Shown: positions 1 to 11,744 of the stretch, one piece after another
Numbering within the stretch: position 1 is the first letter of the stretch
Layout of the letters: each line of letters starts with the position of its first letter
NCBI RefSeq assembly: GCF_019320115.1
Contig: NC_089591.1
Coordinates: 60,573,907 to 60,637,906 of the forward strand
Source of the DNA: Miscanthus floridulus
Taxonomy: Eukaryota; Streptophyta; Magnoliopsida; Poales; Poaceae
DNA length: 64,000 nucleotides
Direction of reading: 5' to 3'
Notes under the pieces: generated by a model
Told to the model about the DNA's origin: nothing
Seen by the model: only the letters and a program-made list of their open reading frames with translations
The model's database searches: none
Position numbers and translations under genes: made by a program

Positions 1-731
1 TGTTCCTAGCATTAGGTCTGTCACTTACACACGTTCTTTGTTTAGATACCTCCTTAGATGTCTGCTCTGTCGTTTTATAGCACATTTCTTGAGAAAGACG
101 CTCCCTGTTTTTCTCCACCCTGTACCTACAAAAATCAGGCAATTCATGTTGCCTACTCTGCACATGCCAAATCAAAGGGAACAATGAACTCTAACGTCTC
201 AAATAAATTTTGTATTCTGTGCTGTACTATGGTCATGCTACCTTACATTATCTACCTGTTTCCATGGCTCCTGTATTCATGGCTGCACCTGTTGTTTCAG
301 ACTGATTTGCAGCAGCCATATTATAGACATGTTTAAAAGTATTAATTATCCGCACGCTCCGCGAGTGTTCACTTATTTAGTTTGTCTTCAGGATTCCCAA
401 CGGAAATGGATTGATGTGTTCCATTGTCTACTGTTGCCATTTCATTATTCTCTACTGTAGGTTCCAAGGTTGGTGTGTTCCAAAGTCCAAAGCTTAAATA
501 TTTAGTTCCTAGGTCTTATGATCAGGTTGGAATTTACTTCAAATTCTACTCCAGTCCCCCCAACCTATGTGGATTCATGCGAATCCGAATATATCCAAAC
601 AAGGCTTAAAAGGATACCCTGTGAAATATAGCCTTGCGAGAGCTGGGGTTCTGCTGCTCTGTTCATCACTGTAGGTTCTAAAGTTATCAGTTATCACTTG
701 CTTTAACATAATTGTTTGTTTTTTCTGTCAG
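1..731. other. gene-flank or intron DNA, no ORF supported
   Basis: The stretch is T-rich and holds short chance ORFs only. It ends in a pyrimidine-rich tract with CAG at 729-731, which fits a 3' splice site for the candidate exon that follows. It may therefore be intron and earlier exons of a gene starting outside the window. I could not recognise any protein in it. Confidence 0.4.
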
Positions 732-830
732 AGTCCACATAAACTCCATATCTATTCAGATGCTAGAGAAGTGAATCATCATTACCTGGATCGTTTGGAT
801 CACTTAGCCTCAAGGTTTCAGGAACTATGA
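732..830 (+). CDS. putative terminal exon of an upstream gene (partial)
   Basis: A run of 32 codons opens directly after a polypyrimidine tract and CAG (729-731) and closes with TGA at 828-830. The peptide is rich in His, Leu, Asp and Arg (it contains HHYLDRLDHLASRF) and looks like a real, probably helical, protein C-terminus rather than random translation. It has no start codon of its own, so the rest of the gene would lie upstream, partly outside the window. I do not recognise the family. The alternative is a chance open stretch; the splice acceptor and the non-repetitive peptide are the only support. Confidence 0.4.
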   Translation, partial: SPHKLHIYSDAREVNHHYLDRLDHLASRFQEL

Positions 831-1821
831 AGGTAAAAAAAATATATGTTTTACATTTATTTTTTTATTATTCACCTTGCTCTATTTTGGTATGACGATC
901 AAATTTTAATCTGATTATTTGTAGAGTTCCTGAGACCTATCATACTAAATAAACCAATTTGCTGATTTTCAACCATGTTGCCATGTTGAAAATGTACTCT
1001 TTATATGTATTTTCTGCTTTGAATTCTTTCAGTCCACCACCGGCTAGGTTTCACAAAATGATTTAAGTTGCTCATGATGCTCTTATTTTTTTTACCTAAC
1101 CAGAGTGGAATAATATATTGAAATAATGAAGCTTCCAATTTGGCTCGGTGCTCAAGTAGTACAGTTCATTCAGACACAACCGAAGCATTTTGGTATGTAT
1201 ATGATACCAACCATTGTTATCTTCCAAAATTATAGACTTATAGTCTTATTACATCGACACAGATGATGCATGCACTTTGGTCCACACTGTTCAAGTTTTG
1301 GCCTGGGCTCTTAGCATCTCCAATCATTCTTGGATTTAACTCTACAAATTAAAAGTGCTGCTCGGCCAGAAGCAGCAGCCATGTCGCCCCCAACTGTCTC
1401 CTCTGTCCGAACTGTCTTCACACTTGATTACATTGATCTATAGACTACAAAATTGTGTGATTATACATACAAAATTATTGCAGTGAATAGCAAGGTTGGA
1501 ATTTTCCTTCAGTCACCCTTACAATATTGCAGACAAAAAAATGATTTGATAATTTGGCATGTGGCATTGCTGACTTTGCAGCAAGAGACTTTTAATATTG
1601 GATAAATTGGTGTACTAGTAGGATGTAATTTGGTCAGCATTTTGGCTTTTGTATTTTTCAAGCTGTCATACAGAAGAGTAACCGACGAACATTAGACTAC
1701 GAACTAGAGTAGCTAGTTCGTGTTGCACAAGTGGTCTGACTCATCACTGGTATTTTGTATTAAATAGAACAAATGGATCTGTTGAAAGGAAGAAGATACG
1801 ATGGGAGGTATACTTTTAGAG
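831..1821. other. AT-rich intergenic DNA
   Basis: No gene, RNA or clear transposon terminus is visible. If the exon at 732-830 is real, the first few hundred bases would be its 3' UTR and flank. The stretch ends at the target-site duplication ATCCT (1822-1826) of the solo LTR. Confidence 0.5.
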
Positions 1822-1826
1822 ATCCT

Positions 1827-4800
1827 TGTAGCAGAACCTACTAATTTATAAGAGCACAAGTACAATGGCAGCTTGTAAGCGCTCACACTGTCATACTTGA
1901 GCCTATATAAACCCGGTAGTCTGTCGAGTACCGCGAAGGGTCTCGATTCAACCAACATACAACCAAGATCGTACATGATTCAACATACATATCACACGTT
2001 ACATAAAGTTCACAAATACAGTTCATCCATCAAAGTACGAATTAAAGTTATTACAAAGCACGTTCAAGTAAAATAGTAGCGGAAGCAATTTAAAAGTTTG
2101 AAACTAACATGTGCAACATTGTTTAAATATAGTGCCAGCTCACGGCCACACTTTCACAAAAGCTTAAGAGGGGGATTAATAAGAGATGCCTGCCCAGTGC
2201 TTACTCTTCGTCCCACGACGAGACATAAGTAGTTCTTGCAATAGCCATGATAAACTGTACCATCTGCAACAATGAGAATAAAACCCTAAGTACGAGAAGG
2301 TACTCAGTTAGACTTACCCATAATAAACAAAAAATAAAGTGACTCCAAGGATCATGCAAGGCTTTATAAGTGGAGCTAGCTTGACAACATTTTACATAAA
2401 AAACTTACTAATTCAAGTATACAGTTATAATTCGGTCATAAGTTAATTACAACTATTCTTCTCAAGATTAACAACTAGTCCATGTCAAACATGTGGTATA
2501 TTATGTAGTAGCATATAATAGTAACCATAGCCGGTGTAGTAATTTTATGTTCATCATAACCATCATTTCATAATACAGTTACTACGATGTTGGTGTGAGT
2601 CATTATCCGGAAGAGACGACGATTCGAATCGATTTTAACCAGCTGAAAATTTATTCCTAACACAAACTCAGACACACTAGATCAACGGTCACCTTAGGTC
2701 ACCGTTGGTACAACTCAGGTTCATATTTCGCGGGTTCGCCCAACGCCGCACAATCAGGGACAACCAGCTACCAGGACATTCAGGCCCGGCTTGCCTTTGG
2801 GCTCACATCTGGCTCCCCGCACATCCTTACTACCTTTCAGAGTGTGCACTTTTATAGAACGGGACTCAGCCTGAGTTGAGCTACTCGGCTTCGTGATTGG
2901 AACGAGTTATCCGGTCAGCTAAGTGAGAGGCATGCGTTCAATCTCGACAGAGTCACCAACAACGGTACGGTCCTTAAGCGGCACAGACAGGATCACATGA
3001 GTCAACCCACACATAGACTCCAGCCGGCCTCTAGTTATATTACGCCATGGTTTTGTTCCACGATAGTAAATATAGCCAATCGTGCTTCGGTATCCACCTA
3101 TATCTTGTAGGTGACAGAAAATCACCCGACTTCTACCGATTTAACCATGGCTAAGCATATATTCGATTCTGGACCTACACATGGTTAAAGGTAGTTCTAT
3201 GCATCGAGTGGTTTTAATTCAACTCTTTATCACATAATGCATCAAATATAAAAGGACTCAAGTGAAGTTTTATAAAATATAGGAGACTTAGAATGCTTCG
3301 GGGCTTGCCTTTAAGAAAGAGGTTGGTATGTGATCCGGACACTCAGGGAGGTCCTTAAGAGCTTGCTCCTCTCCTCCTAGAGCTACGGCCTGAGGTGTCT
3401 CCTGCTGTTCCTCCTCCTCTTCTTCGTTGAACTCCAAAAGAGCTATCCTCTCAGACGATCCTATATGCATGAGCATAAAATAAGATATCACGAATGCATA
3501 TATAGTGACATGTATAATATGATATGATGTGATGAATACATCCTCATAAGTGTTCTCAACAACATTGCATTACGGTGATAACAAGTTACATTTTCTTTTA
3601 CTGGGTAGGTGCATATCTTTTCTCTAGTAACTGAAACAAACACTTATGTAAATCATTTTCTGGACTACAAGACAACAATCACTTATTTTGACCATAACTG
3701 GAGTTATACATATCAAAATAATATGGTTGTGGATATTCTGGAAATCTTATGAAATTGCCTACAACTTTATTTTAATTATCTTAATGTGATTCAGCAGTTA
3801 TCTAGGTCAAACAATTCAATCTTTTAAATTTATCCAAAGAGTAAGCATTTCTGACAGCAGGAATTCTAACAGCTATAATTCTTAAATCATAAGATCTATG
3901 ACTATAAAAATTTAATACTAGATAGATAAGTAAGTTATCTATAACTTTTTTATTAACCATCTTTACAGAAAAGATTATTATCATCATGAAATCATCACCA
4001 CAACAAAAACTATACATGCAACCATCTAGTTAAATTATAAGGCAATAATTAACTAGCTGCCTATAAATAAATACTTCTAAGCCACACTAACTAGTATCAA
4101 TAGATTATATGAATCACACACACCACATAAAACATCATGGTTAAGCCTAACTAATTTATTTATATTTATTTATTTATTTCCTTATATAATAACATGATTT
4201 AAAGGATAAATATTTTTAGTGCTCAATAAATTATAAGAAAATTATAGTAGCCTACAAATGACTCTAATAGTCTATCCGTATAAATTTCATGCCATTTGAA
4301 CTAGTATAGTTACCTCTACAAAAATAACAAGTTATATATGCTTATTTTAGCAAAAATAGTTTAGCATAGTGAAAAGTGTCAAGTAACAGATTTAATATTT
4401 TTTTTACTTTCCTCCTAGCATGATAATACTATTTAAAAATTTGTATGATCATATGTTATGTATTTTTACCCCTAATTAATTTCACTAGAAACTAGCAATT
4501 AATTAGGATTAAATATGAATACCATATTTCAAGTATGCCTACTGTAGGTTTAGTATTTTTCCTAGCTAGAGCATATCAACACAAGACCAGCAAAATTGTA
4601 ATCATATTTTTATCACTTTCCTAGGTCAAGTTATGCATTTTATAAGATATAAACTACTTTAAAAGCACTTATATTGCTCAATTTAATTCTCCCATAAAAT
4701 ACCCTAAATAGTAGATTTCATATTTTTATCAAATAGTACACTTCAAGATGAATCCAACAAAATTTGGTTCACCCCATTTGGATACTCCTAGCTCTAGATA

Positions 4801-6647
4801 TAATTTTTTGTAAGTTTGCATTCAAATCTGTGAAAATAAATCAGGAAAAATATTTCAAATACCGACTGACAGCTGGGACCCACGGGTCAACGAGACCCCA
4901 CACGTCAGTGACACATAGAGCAGGGGTGCGGCTTGACCGGTGAAAAGCTCGCTGATGGTGATGTCACCGACGGTAGCGTCACCACCGACGTGTTCCCCAA
5001 CTCAACCCGCACCTATAGGTACCCTCAGGTTTGCTCAGAGGATCACCGAAGCTAGCTCAGCGGTGAGCATGGTGGCTCGACGACGACACGCTTGTAGCGA
5101 GCCCATCGTCTCTAGTGACGGTGAGCCTAGGCGAGCACTGCTACGGCATCTACAAACCCTAGCGAAGCTCTACGGCGTGGATTTGGTCAGGGTGGAGCGG
5201 CGACGAAGCTTGGCCGCATGCATGGAGGCACGGCGGTGCGAGCACGGCAGGGGCACTGTGATGTTCTGGTAGGAAAGGTGACACAAGCGTGCATCCATCT
5301 TCCCCGTGAGCTCCGTCGTCCCAAGGCTAAACCCTAATGCCTAACTGCAAGAGAGAACGGCGACCGGACAGGCACGACCACGGTGACGTGCATGGCGGCG
5401 ATGCTCTCAGCTCACGGCAGTGTGGCTCGTGTTTCGACACCGACGACGTGGTAGCGGCTCAACAAGCTATGGCTATAGTTTCTAAGACCTACGACGAAGA
5501 TGAATCAAGAGAGAGAGAGATGGGAGGAGCGGTGGATAGAGCTGGCCACGGTAGCTTAGAGCTCGACGGCGCTCTGTGACCATGGCGGCGATGGCAACGG
5601 CCCGTAGGCCTTTACCTTGGCTCGAACTAAGGCAATGGCGGGTTGGCGAGGTGGAGGAGGTGATGGCCGAGCGGTGTGCATGAGCAATAGCACAATGGCG
5701 TGGTGGCTTTGGTGTGCGAGCTCAGCGGAGGTGAGGCGGCGATGGCACGGTGCTCGGCTTGCTTTGGCGAGTGAAGGAGAGGCAGAGAGAGGGCGAGAGA
5801 GCGAGAGTGAGTGAGCGCGGCGGCTTCGCCTTCCCTTTCTCCCCCTGCTGGCCCGACCAGCCAGGTCGACGACGATGTGCTGCCGCCACGCGGCGCGCGT
5901 GGCCTGGCGTGGTCGGCCACGACGCTGGCTGATTCAAATAGGCTAAGTGCTGATTCAGTTGAATGACAGTGCTACTTCGTGCCTCTATATCTCATAATCC
6001 AGTTCGAGTTAGCAAAAACTTCTTTAATAGAAATTATAGAGCTATGGAGTACTACAACTTTGCTTTAATGATCAAGGTCTAATTCGAACTGGTTTTCAAA
6101 CTACATTGCTCCAAAGTAAGGTACTTTGAAACTGAAAACAGCTTCAACATTTAGAAAAATTCTTAAGTCACCAAACAACATTTTGTTGATAATCGTGAGC
6201 TCTATTTGACTATGTTAGACATTGAATTAGCTCATGACCCTTATATAAAGTTTGTTACCCATGATGTAAACTACAACTTTTATTTAGGTCACAGAACCAT
6301 GCAAACACTCTAAACTAGTGTTCAACTTTGGTCAAACTAGTATCATGAAAATGGCATTTCAAATGAAACCAACACTTAGAAGCAAATTTGGTCTATGTCA
6401 TGAATATAAACATTGTTCCAATTACCATCTTAGATATGTCTAAGGTGTTTTTCATGACCTCACAACCATTTCATACGTTGGTCATACATGATTACAAGCA
6501 TAAGCATATATATAAAATCAACATTTTATGTGATAAGGTATAAGAATGAAATAAAATTTTATATGCTCATGCTCATGAATGCTTGGATGATGATTGTGCT
6601 CATGAAATGCAAATGCCAAATGCAATGCTTAACACTAGGGTGTTACA
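1827..6647 (-). mobile_element. solo LTR, Ty3-gypsy (Tekay-like), 4821 bp
   Basis: The element begins TGTAGCAGAACC and ends GGTGTTACA. It is flanked by a perfect 5-bp duplication, ATCCT, at 1822-1826 and 6648-6652. Its ends match those of the complete Tekay-type LTRs in this window (TGTGGCAGAA and GGTGTTACA). The layout is also the same: a piece near 2280-2330 with 'ccctaagtacgagaaggtactcag', a long AT-rich middle, a GC-rich block (4860-5940), and then the terminus. No gag or pol homology is present between the duplications, so it is a solo LTR left by recombination between the two LTRs of one copy. The minus orientation is inferred from the matching element at 34622-47794. Confidence 0.85.
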
Positions 6648-6652
6648 ATCCT

Positions 6653-7659
6653 GACTAGAAATCCACATATTATAAGCAAGAGTGTCGGCGTTATATTATT
6701 TGATCTCGGAAACTTTTAGAATTATACAAGCTCATATAACCATCTCGGTGCGGGTAAAATAATGTAAAGGGAGTGAACCATATTGAGTAAATTATTTGGC
6801 CGTTGGTTGCTGAGATGAATTGCCCGTAGTAGCATTACTTTTTTTATATAGAAAAATTACACGTCTTTATACAAAGTCTAAGTCTACATGGCATGGCTAC
6901 ATGTATAGAAAAACAATTGGTGGGTTCAAACCACTATAACAACCCGTCTATCTAAAATCAGAGGGTAAATACACTAGAAATTTAGACATCAATTGAGAAG
7001 GAAAAACATAGAATATTCTCTCTCTTTTTTCTGTGGCGTCAAATTATAATAGAGCAATGTTGTGCTATAAATACAACTATGTTCTTTTAAATGGAATTCA
7101 GTTGTGCTTTTCATGAAATCTTTTCAGTTTATGCAACCGTGTGTTTTACCCAGCAATGTGTAGGCTATTTGGCTAGTTAAAAATGAATTGTTAACATGGA
7201 AAAATGGAGGACTATATTTTACAAAAAGAATATTCAAGTTTTCATGTAGAATAAGAAGAAAGAAGAGAGGAAGCAAAAATAGTTATCTTCAATATATATA
7301 TTGTAAAGATCTAGAGGGTAACATATAGAACATAAATTTATATTGGTTTAAGCAGAGAGTGCACTATACATCCATTGTATCATGGTACTTGTATTGCTTG
7401 TGCGTCGTTGCTGATGAGCACTAGGGATTGCCTTCCTAGATGCTATGAGGTTGCAGGATGCCGAAATCCTCATCAAAGAGCTCCATATCCCGCATTATAT
7501 AGTTCGTGGTTAAGTTACATAGAACTCATATCATAATCTATTTACATATAGGGATATGGGTTGATCCGTGAACCCATAAATATGTTTAATTATTGCGGGT
7601 TCCACGAGAACCCGGCGTAGAAGAAGGGCACGGCGGATCCTTCAAAGGGGCCGCTGGGA
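6653..7659. other. AT-rich intergenic DNA
   Basis: No gene or recognisable transposon boundary is visible. The sequence on both sides of the solo LTR would have been continuous before that insertion. Confidence 0.5.
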
Positions 7660-8128
7660 GATGAAGCCTGCATGAAGACTTCTCATATCAATGCCCTTAG
7701 TAGAATTTCTTTGCTAAGTGCAGATACAAAGCTGGTGCTTTTTTGTGTGTGAAATGTGTGAGTAGAGCTGCCGTGAAGAGTTGAGGGCTTCAGTTGTGGT
7801 CTTTCGTTTGTTGGAAGTTGGAGCTGGGCAAGATAACCTTCGTTGGACACTTTCCATATCCTGCATTTGCCGAGTTGTATTTAGTTGTGTTCTATTTTTT
7901 ACCTGGTTTTCCTTGCTAAAAATCATGGCCTAAATTGTTTAGCCGCGTTGGCACTTTTTCAAAGTGAGTAGTGAAGTTTGAGTGGTTAGTTGGTTGGTTA
8001 TTGTAGAAGTTATGAGGTGTGAGCTAGTTTTGTGTTTTTTTTGTCCGGTTTCCACTAAAAAAGCCGAGTTATTTTTAGTCTTTTTCTCCTCCTAATAAAA
8101 ACAGCAACAAAACCATCCTTTCAAAAAA
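7660..8128 (+). mobile_element. possible LINE 3' end (non-LTR retrotransposon fragment)
   Basis: The segment ends in 'tctcctcctaataaaaacag', a spacer, and then 'cctttcaaaaaaaa' at about 8120-8128. This arrangement resembles the 3' tails of grass L1-type LINEs. No reverse transcriptase is visible upstream, so at most a 5'-truncated tail is present and the left limit is arbitrary. Confidence 0.3.
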
Positions 8129-9371
8129 AATGTGGTAATTCTTCTTGCAAAATTTAAATAGATATACTTTTAAATTTATGTATAGACACTCATATATGCA
8201 CATGCACACTCTACTTCTATGAGCACCTCTGAAAGATTGAGCTGGCAGATCTAGAGATTGAAAAAGTCATTACAAGTGCATCGTTGTTGACAAGTTGAAG
8301 GGTCGAGATGACGACTAGAGGGGGGGTGAATAGTCTTTTCTAAAACTTAATCGCGTCGGCTAACCGATACAAATGTGGAATTTAAACTAACGGTCTAGCC
8401 AAGACTACACCCCACTATATATGTTCACTAGCACCTTGCAAAGATAACAATTAAGCAATAAAGGTGCCGGGCTAGCTAGAGCTCTCCTAAACAATTCTAG
8501 GAGCAAGGTTACACAAACCTATGCCACTAGTACTTTAAGTGACAAGGGATCTCCTACACATGCTAGTAAGCAAAAGTACAAAGCTAACTAAGCTCACTAG
8601 CAATGCTCAATAACAAGGCAACCAATGCCTAATTAGAGAGCGCAAATACTTAGCTACACAAACTAAGCAATGTGACTAACAAGGTTACTAAAACCAAATT
8701 AGCCACGCAAGGGAGCTACTTCTATGCTATACAAGCAAGAAGGTAATTAGCAAGCTACACAAGCTATCTAATTACAAGAGCAACTACACAAGCTTAATAT
8801 GTATAAAAGTAATTGCAAGCTTGTGTAACGGGGATGCAAACCAACGGGAAGAATAAGGTTGACACGATGATTTTTCTCCCGAGGTTCATGTGTTTGCCAA
8901 CACGCTAGTCCCCATTGTGTCGACCGCTCACTTGGTGGTTCGGCGGCTAATTAGCATCACCCACTAAGCCCGCACGTCGGGCGCCGCAAGAACCTACCCC
9001 TTGAGTGAGGGTAGCTCAATGACACGCTTTACTAGAGTTGCTCTTCGCGGCTCCCGCGGGGCGAGCACAATGCCCCTCACAAGCACTTCTCCGGAGCGCC
9101 GCACAAGCTTCTTGCGCGCTTCGACGGAGACCACCACCAAGCCGTCTAGGAGGTGGCAACCTCCAAGAGTAACAAGCACCACCGGCTTGCAACTCGATCA
9201 CCTAGTGCCACTTGATGCAACCTCACGATGCAATCGCACTAGAATCGCTCACTCACACAATCGAATGATCACTATCAAGTATATGTGTGATGGAGGGCTC
9301 CCAAGCACTCACAAGCATGGACACTAAGTCCCTTGAGGTGCTCCACACCATCCATGGCCGAGGGCCACTTC

Positions 9372-9379
9372 TATTTATA
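9372..9379 (-). promoter_or_regulatory. TATA box of the solo copia LTR
   Basis: The minus-strand sequence is TATAAATA followed by GAAG. This is the same motif and context as in the two SIRE LTRs (29266 and 54143), where it lies just downstream of the CCGGACGC array. Confidence 0.6.
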
Positions 9380-9417
9380 GCCCCAAGGGCTAAACTAGCC
9401 GTTGCCCCTTCACTGGG

Positions 9418-9745
9418 CAACGGTCGGGCCGACCGGACGCTCCGGTCGTGTTGACCGGACGCTGGACCTCAGCGTCCGGTCGCTCGCAGACGACCACGTG
9501 TCCCGGTTCCAACGGTCACTTGACCTAACCGGACGCAGCAACACTCAACTGACCGGACGCTGGACCCTCAGCGTCCGGTCGTTTCCAGTAAGCTCCCGAG
9601 CATGACCGGACGCGTCCGGTCGAACGCGATCGGACGCAGCCAGCGTCCGGTCACACTCCAACGACTGCTACACTCCACGTCATCGCGACCGGACGCAGCC
9701 TGCCAGCGTCCGGTGCATTCAGATCCAGCGTCCGGTCAGTTGACC
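9418..9745. repeat. array of CCGGACGC / GCGTCCGG half-sites
   Basis: About a dozen copies of ACCGGACGC and its complement GCGTCCGGT lie within 330 bp, many paired as short palindromes (for example GACCGGACGCGTCCGGTC near 9603). The array lies directly upstream of the LTR TATA box in the minus orientation, which suggests a U3 enhancer or repressor site cluster. The function is inferred. Confidence 0.75.
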
Positions 9746-10658
9746 GACGCCAGCATCTTCTCCATTCTCTTCACCCTTGCTCAAGTGTGCTAACCACAAG
9801 AATTTGCATCCGACGCAATAGAAAATAGACATTCCATTTTCCCGAAAGCGCCGAGAGGGACCCAAACCCATCTCACCCCTACAAACACCACCGCCTTTGT
9901 AAATGTGCCAACACCATCAAGTGTACACCACCATGTGTATGTGTGTTAGCATTTTCACAATCATTTTCCAAAGGATGTTAGCCACTCAACTTGCCACGCC
10001 ACTCGATCCTAGCGACAATACAAAGTTAGATCACTCGAGTGGCACTAGATGACCGATATGCAAACAAGTTTGCCCCTCTTGATAGTACGACCATCTATCC
10101 TAAACCCGGTCATAAACTTCTCTACACACCTATGACCGGTGAAATGAAATGCCCTAGGTTATACCTTTGCCTTGCGCATTCCATTCCATCTCCTCCAATG
10201 TCGATGCAACACATGCACCAACACGATCAACAATGATATGATCCACTTCATATCATCACATGATCATATTGGTTCATCGATCTTGACTCTACTTGCTCTT
10301 CACCGTTGCCATCGTCCATCGGCGCCAAGTCTTGCTCAAGCTTTACCGCCACGCGGTCCATCACTCCAAAGCCTTCGACTTGCCCTTCACGCTTGCAACC
10401 GGTCCATCAAGCCAAGTCTTGTCTTGATCTTCTCCACCTTGACCACATGACTCAATGTCATGTCTCATGTGTATTTAAGCTCCTTCATCATCACATGTGT
10501 GAGCTTTGCAACATCTCCAAGCCATTTTTACCTCCATGGCATATGTTGCTCACACACATGTACCTGTGGACTAATCACCTGTGTATCTCACATAAACACA
10601 ATTAGTCCACCTAAGTTGTCACTTAATTACCAAAACCAAACAAGAACCTTTCACAAGT

Positions 10659-11693
10659 ATGTCGTCTACCATCGAAAAAACAATACCATTAAATCCTAGA
10701 ATAAATTAAAGAAAATACGAGAGAATTTAAATATGAGAGAACAGATTCAACCAAAAAAAAACCAACCAACTGAGTAGACTCGGTTCCCATTTAATTAGAC
10801 AGTCGTACCTATGATTCCATCAAGAAAGAGTAGGATTAAATCTTATAATGGAACGATTCAGACCACGCTATTTTTCTCAAGGACATGGCATATATATTCA
10901 AAGCAAAGGTAGCACTTACCATTTCGTTAACTGTGCCTACGTGTTAATCGGACAAATTAAATATACCTGTTGCTACCTACCACATAGCACAAATTTTGTT
11001 ATTAAAAAACTGTTTTAGAGCCGTTTCCCTTAAATTGCAAGCAAATTGGAGTTGCCTTTACGCAAGTGGCGACCTAATAAAGGAAAATCCATCACCAAGT
11101 GGCTTATAAAACGTTGTTCCTGAGGGAAGCTCTTCACGGCAGCCCTTGTTAGCGAACCGTGAGTTTCTGTCACATTCGCTTGACCACATAAGAGTCTATA
11201 TGCACACGCACACTTAACAGCAACAAACTTCCTGAAAGCGAGTCGTGTCCTTCAATTCCGATCCCTTTTGAAATATTCCACCATGCATGGCGCGCCGCAG
11301 TTCGCTCAAGGCTTTTCTTCCTATGCGTTAAAAATTGATGTTTCACATGTCGCCATCCAAAGTAGCTAGAGGAATTTCGTCATGGGGGCCAACAAAACAG
11401 CGTGCAAAACGCGAGGCGACCAATCGAGCGCGGGTCACGTCAGCGGGATTGGACCCCCAACATGAGCATGGCAGGCCCGGCGTACTCCGTGCGCCTGCGC
11501 GGGCTCACCAGTCATCATGTACGCATGAGCGACGAGTCCTCGCTTGTTCTGAACATTTCCCCTTTGGATTGGACCATCAAGCGACGCCGCACGGCGAGTT
11601 CTGATGATGTTCAGTTTAGCTAAGCCTTGCGTGTATGCAATGGTTACACCACGGCACAGTATGTCTCACTGGTTACTGGTTAGCGCCCCCCAC

Positions 11694-11694
<1 letters not shown>
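10659..11694. other. intergenic DNA, no gene seen
   Basis: The first half is AT-rich and the second half (from about 11280) becomes GC-rich. Short ORFs are present, with no recognisable domain. Confidence 0.5.

Positions 11695-11743
<49 letters not shown>
11695..11743. repeat. 49-bp poly-C run
   Basis: There are 49 consecutive C residues. Any polyproline ORF crossing it is a by-product of the homopolymer. The minus strand is an uninterrupted G run that could form quadruplexes, and the exact length is likely to be unreliable in any assembly. Confidence 0.95.

Positions 11744-11744
<1 letters not shown>

Larger units (their letters stand above)
8296..10653 (-). mobile_element. solo LTR, Ty1-copia (SIRE-like), 2358 bp
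   Basis: On the plus strand the element starts TGAAGGGTC and ends GAACCTTTCA. It is flanked by a perfect 5-bp duplication, CAAGT, at 8291-8295 and 10654-10658. In minus orientation it begins TGAAAGG and ends with a 'caccccccctctag' stretch like the ends of the SIRE LTRs at 28433 and 53289. It has a TATAAATAGAAG box and carries the same CCGGACGC arrays. There is no internal coding region, so it is a solo LTR. It is related to the SIRE LTRs but longer and clearly a different family. Confidence 0.85.

Noticed and set aside
4940..5937. Cluster of ORFs on both strands in GC-rich DNA
   Set aside because: It lies inside the solo LTR (1827-6647), and the corresponding GC-rich block of the complete Tekay LTR is equally non-coding.
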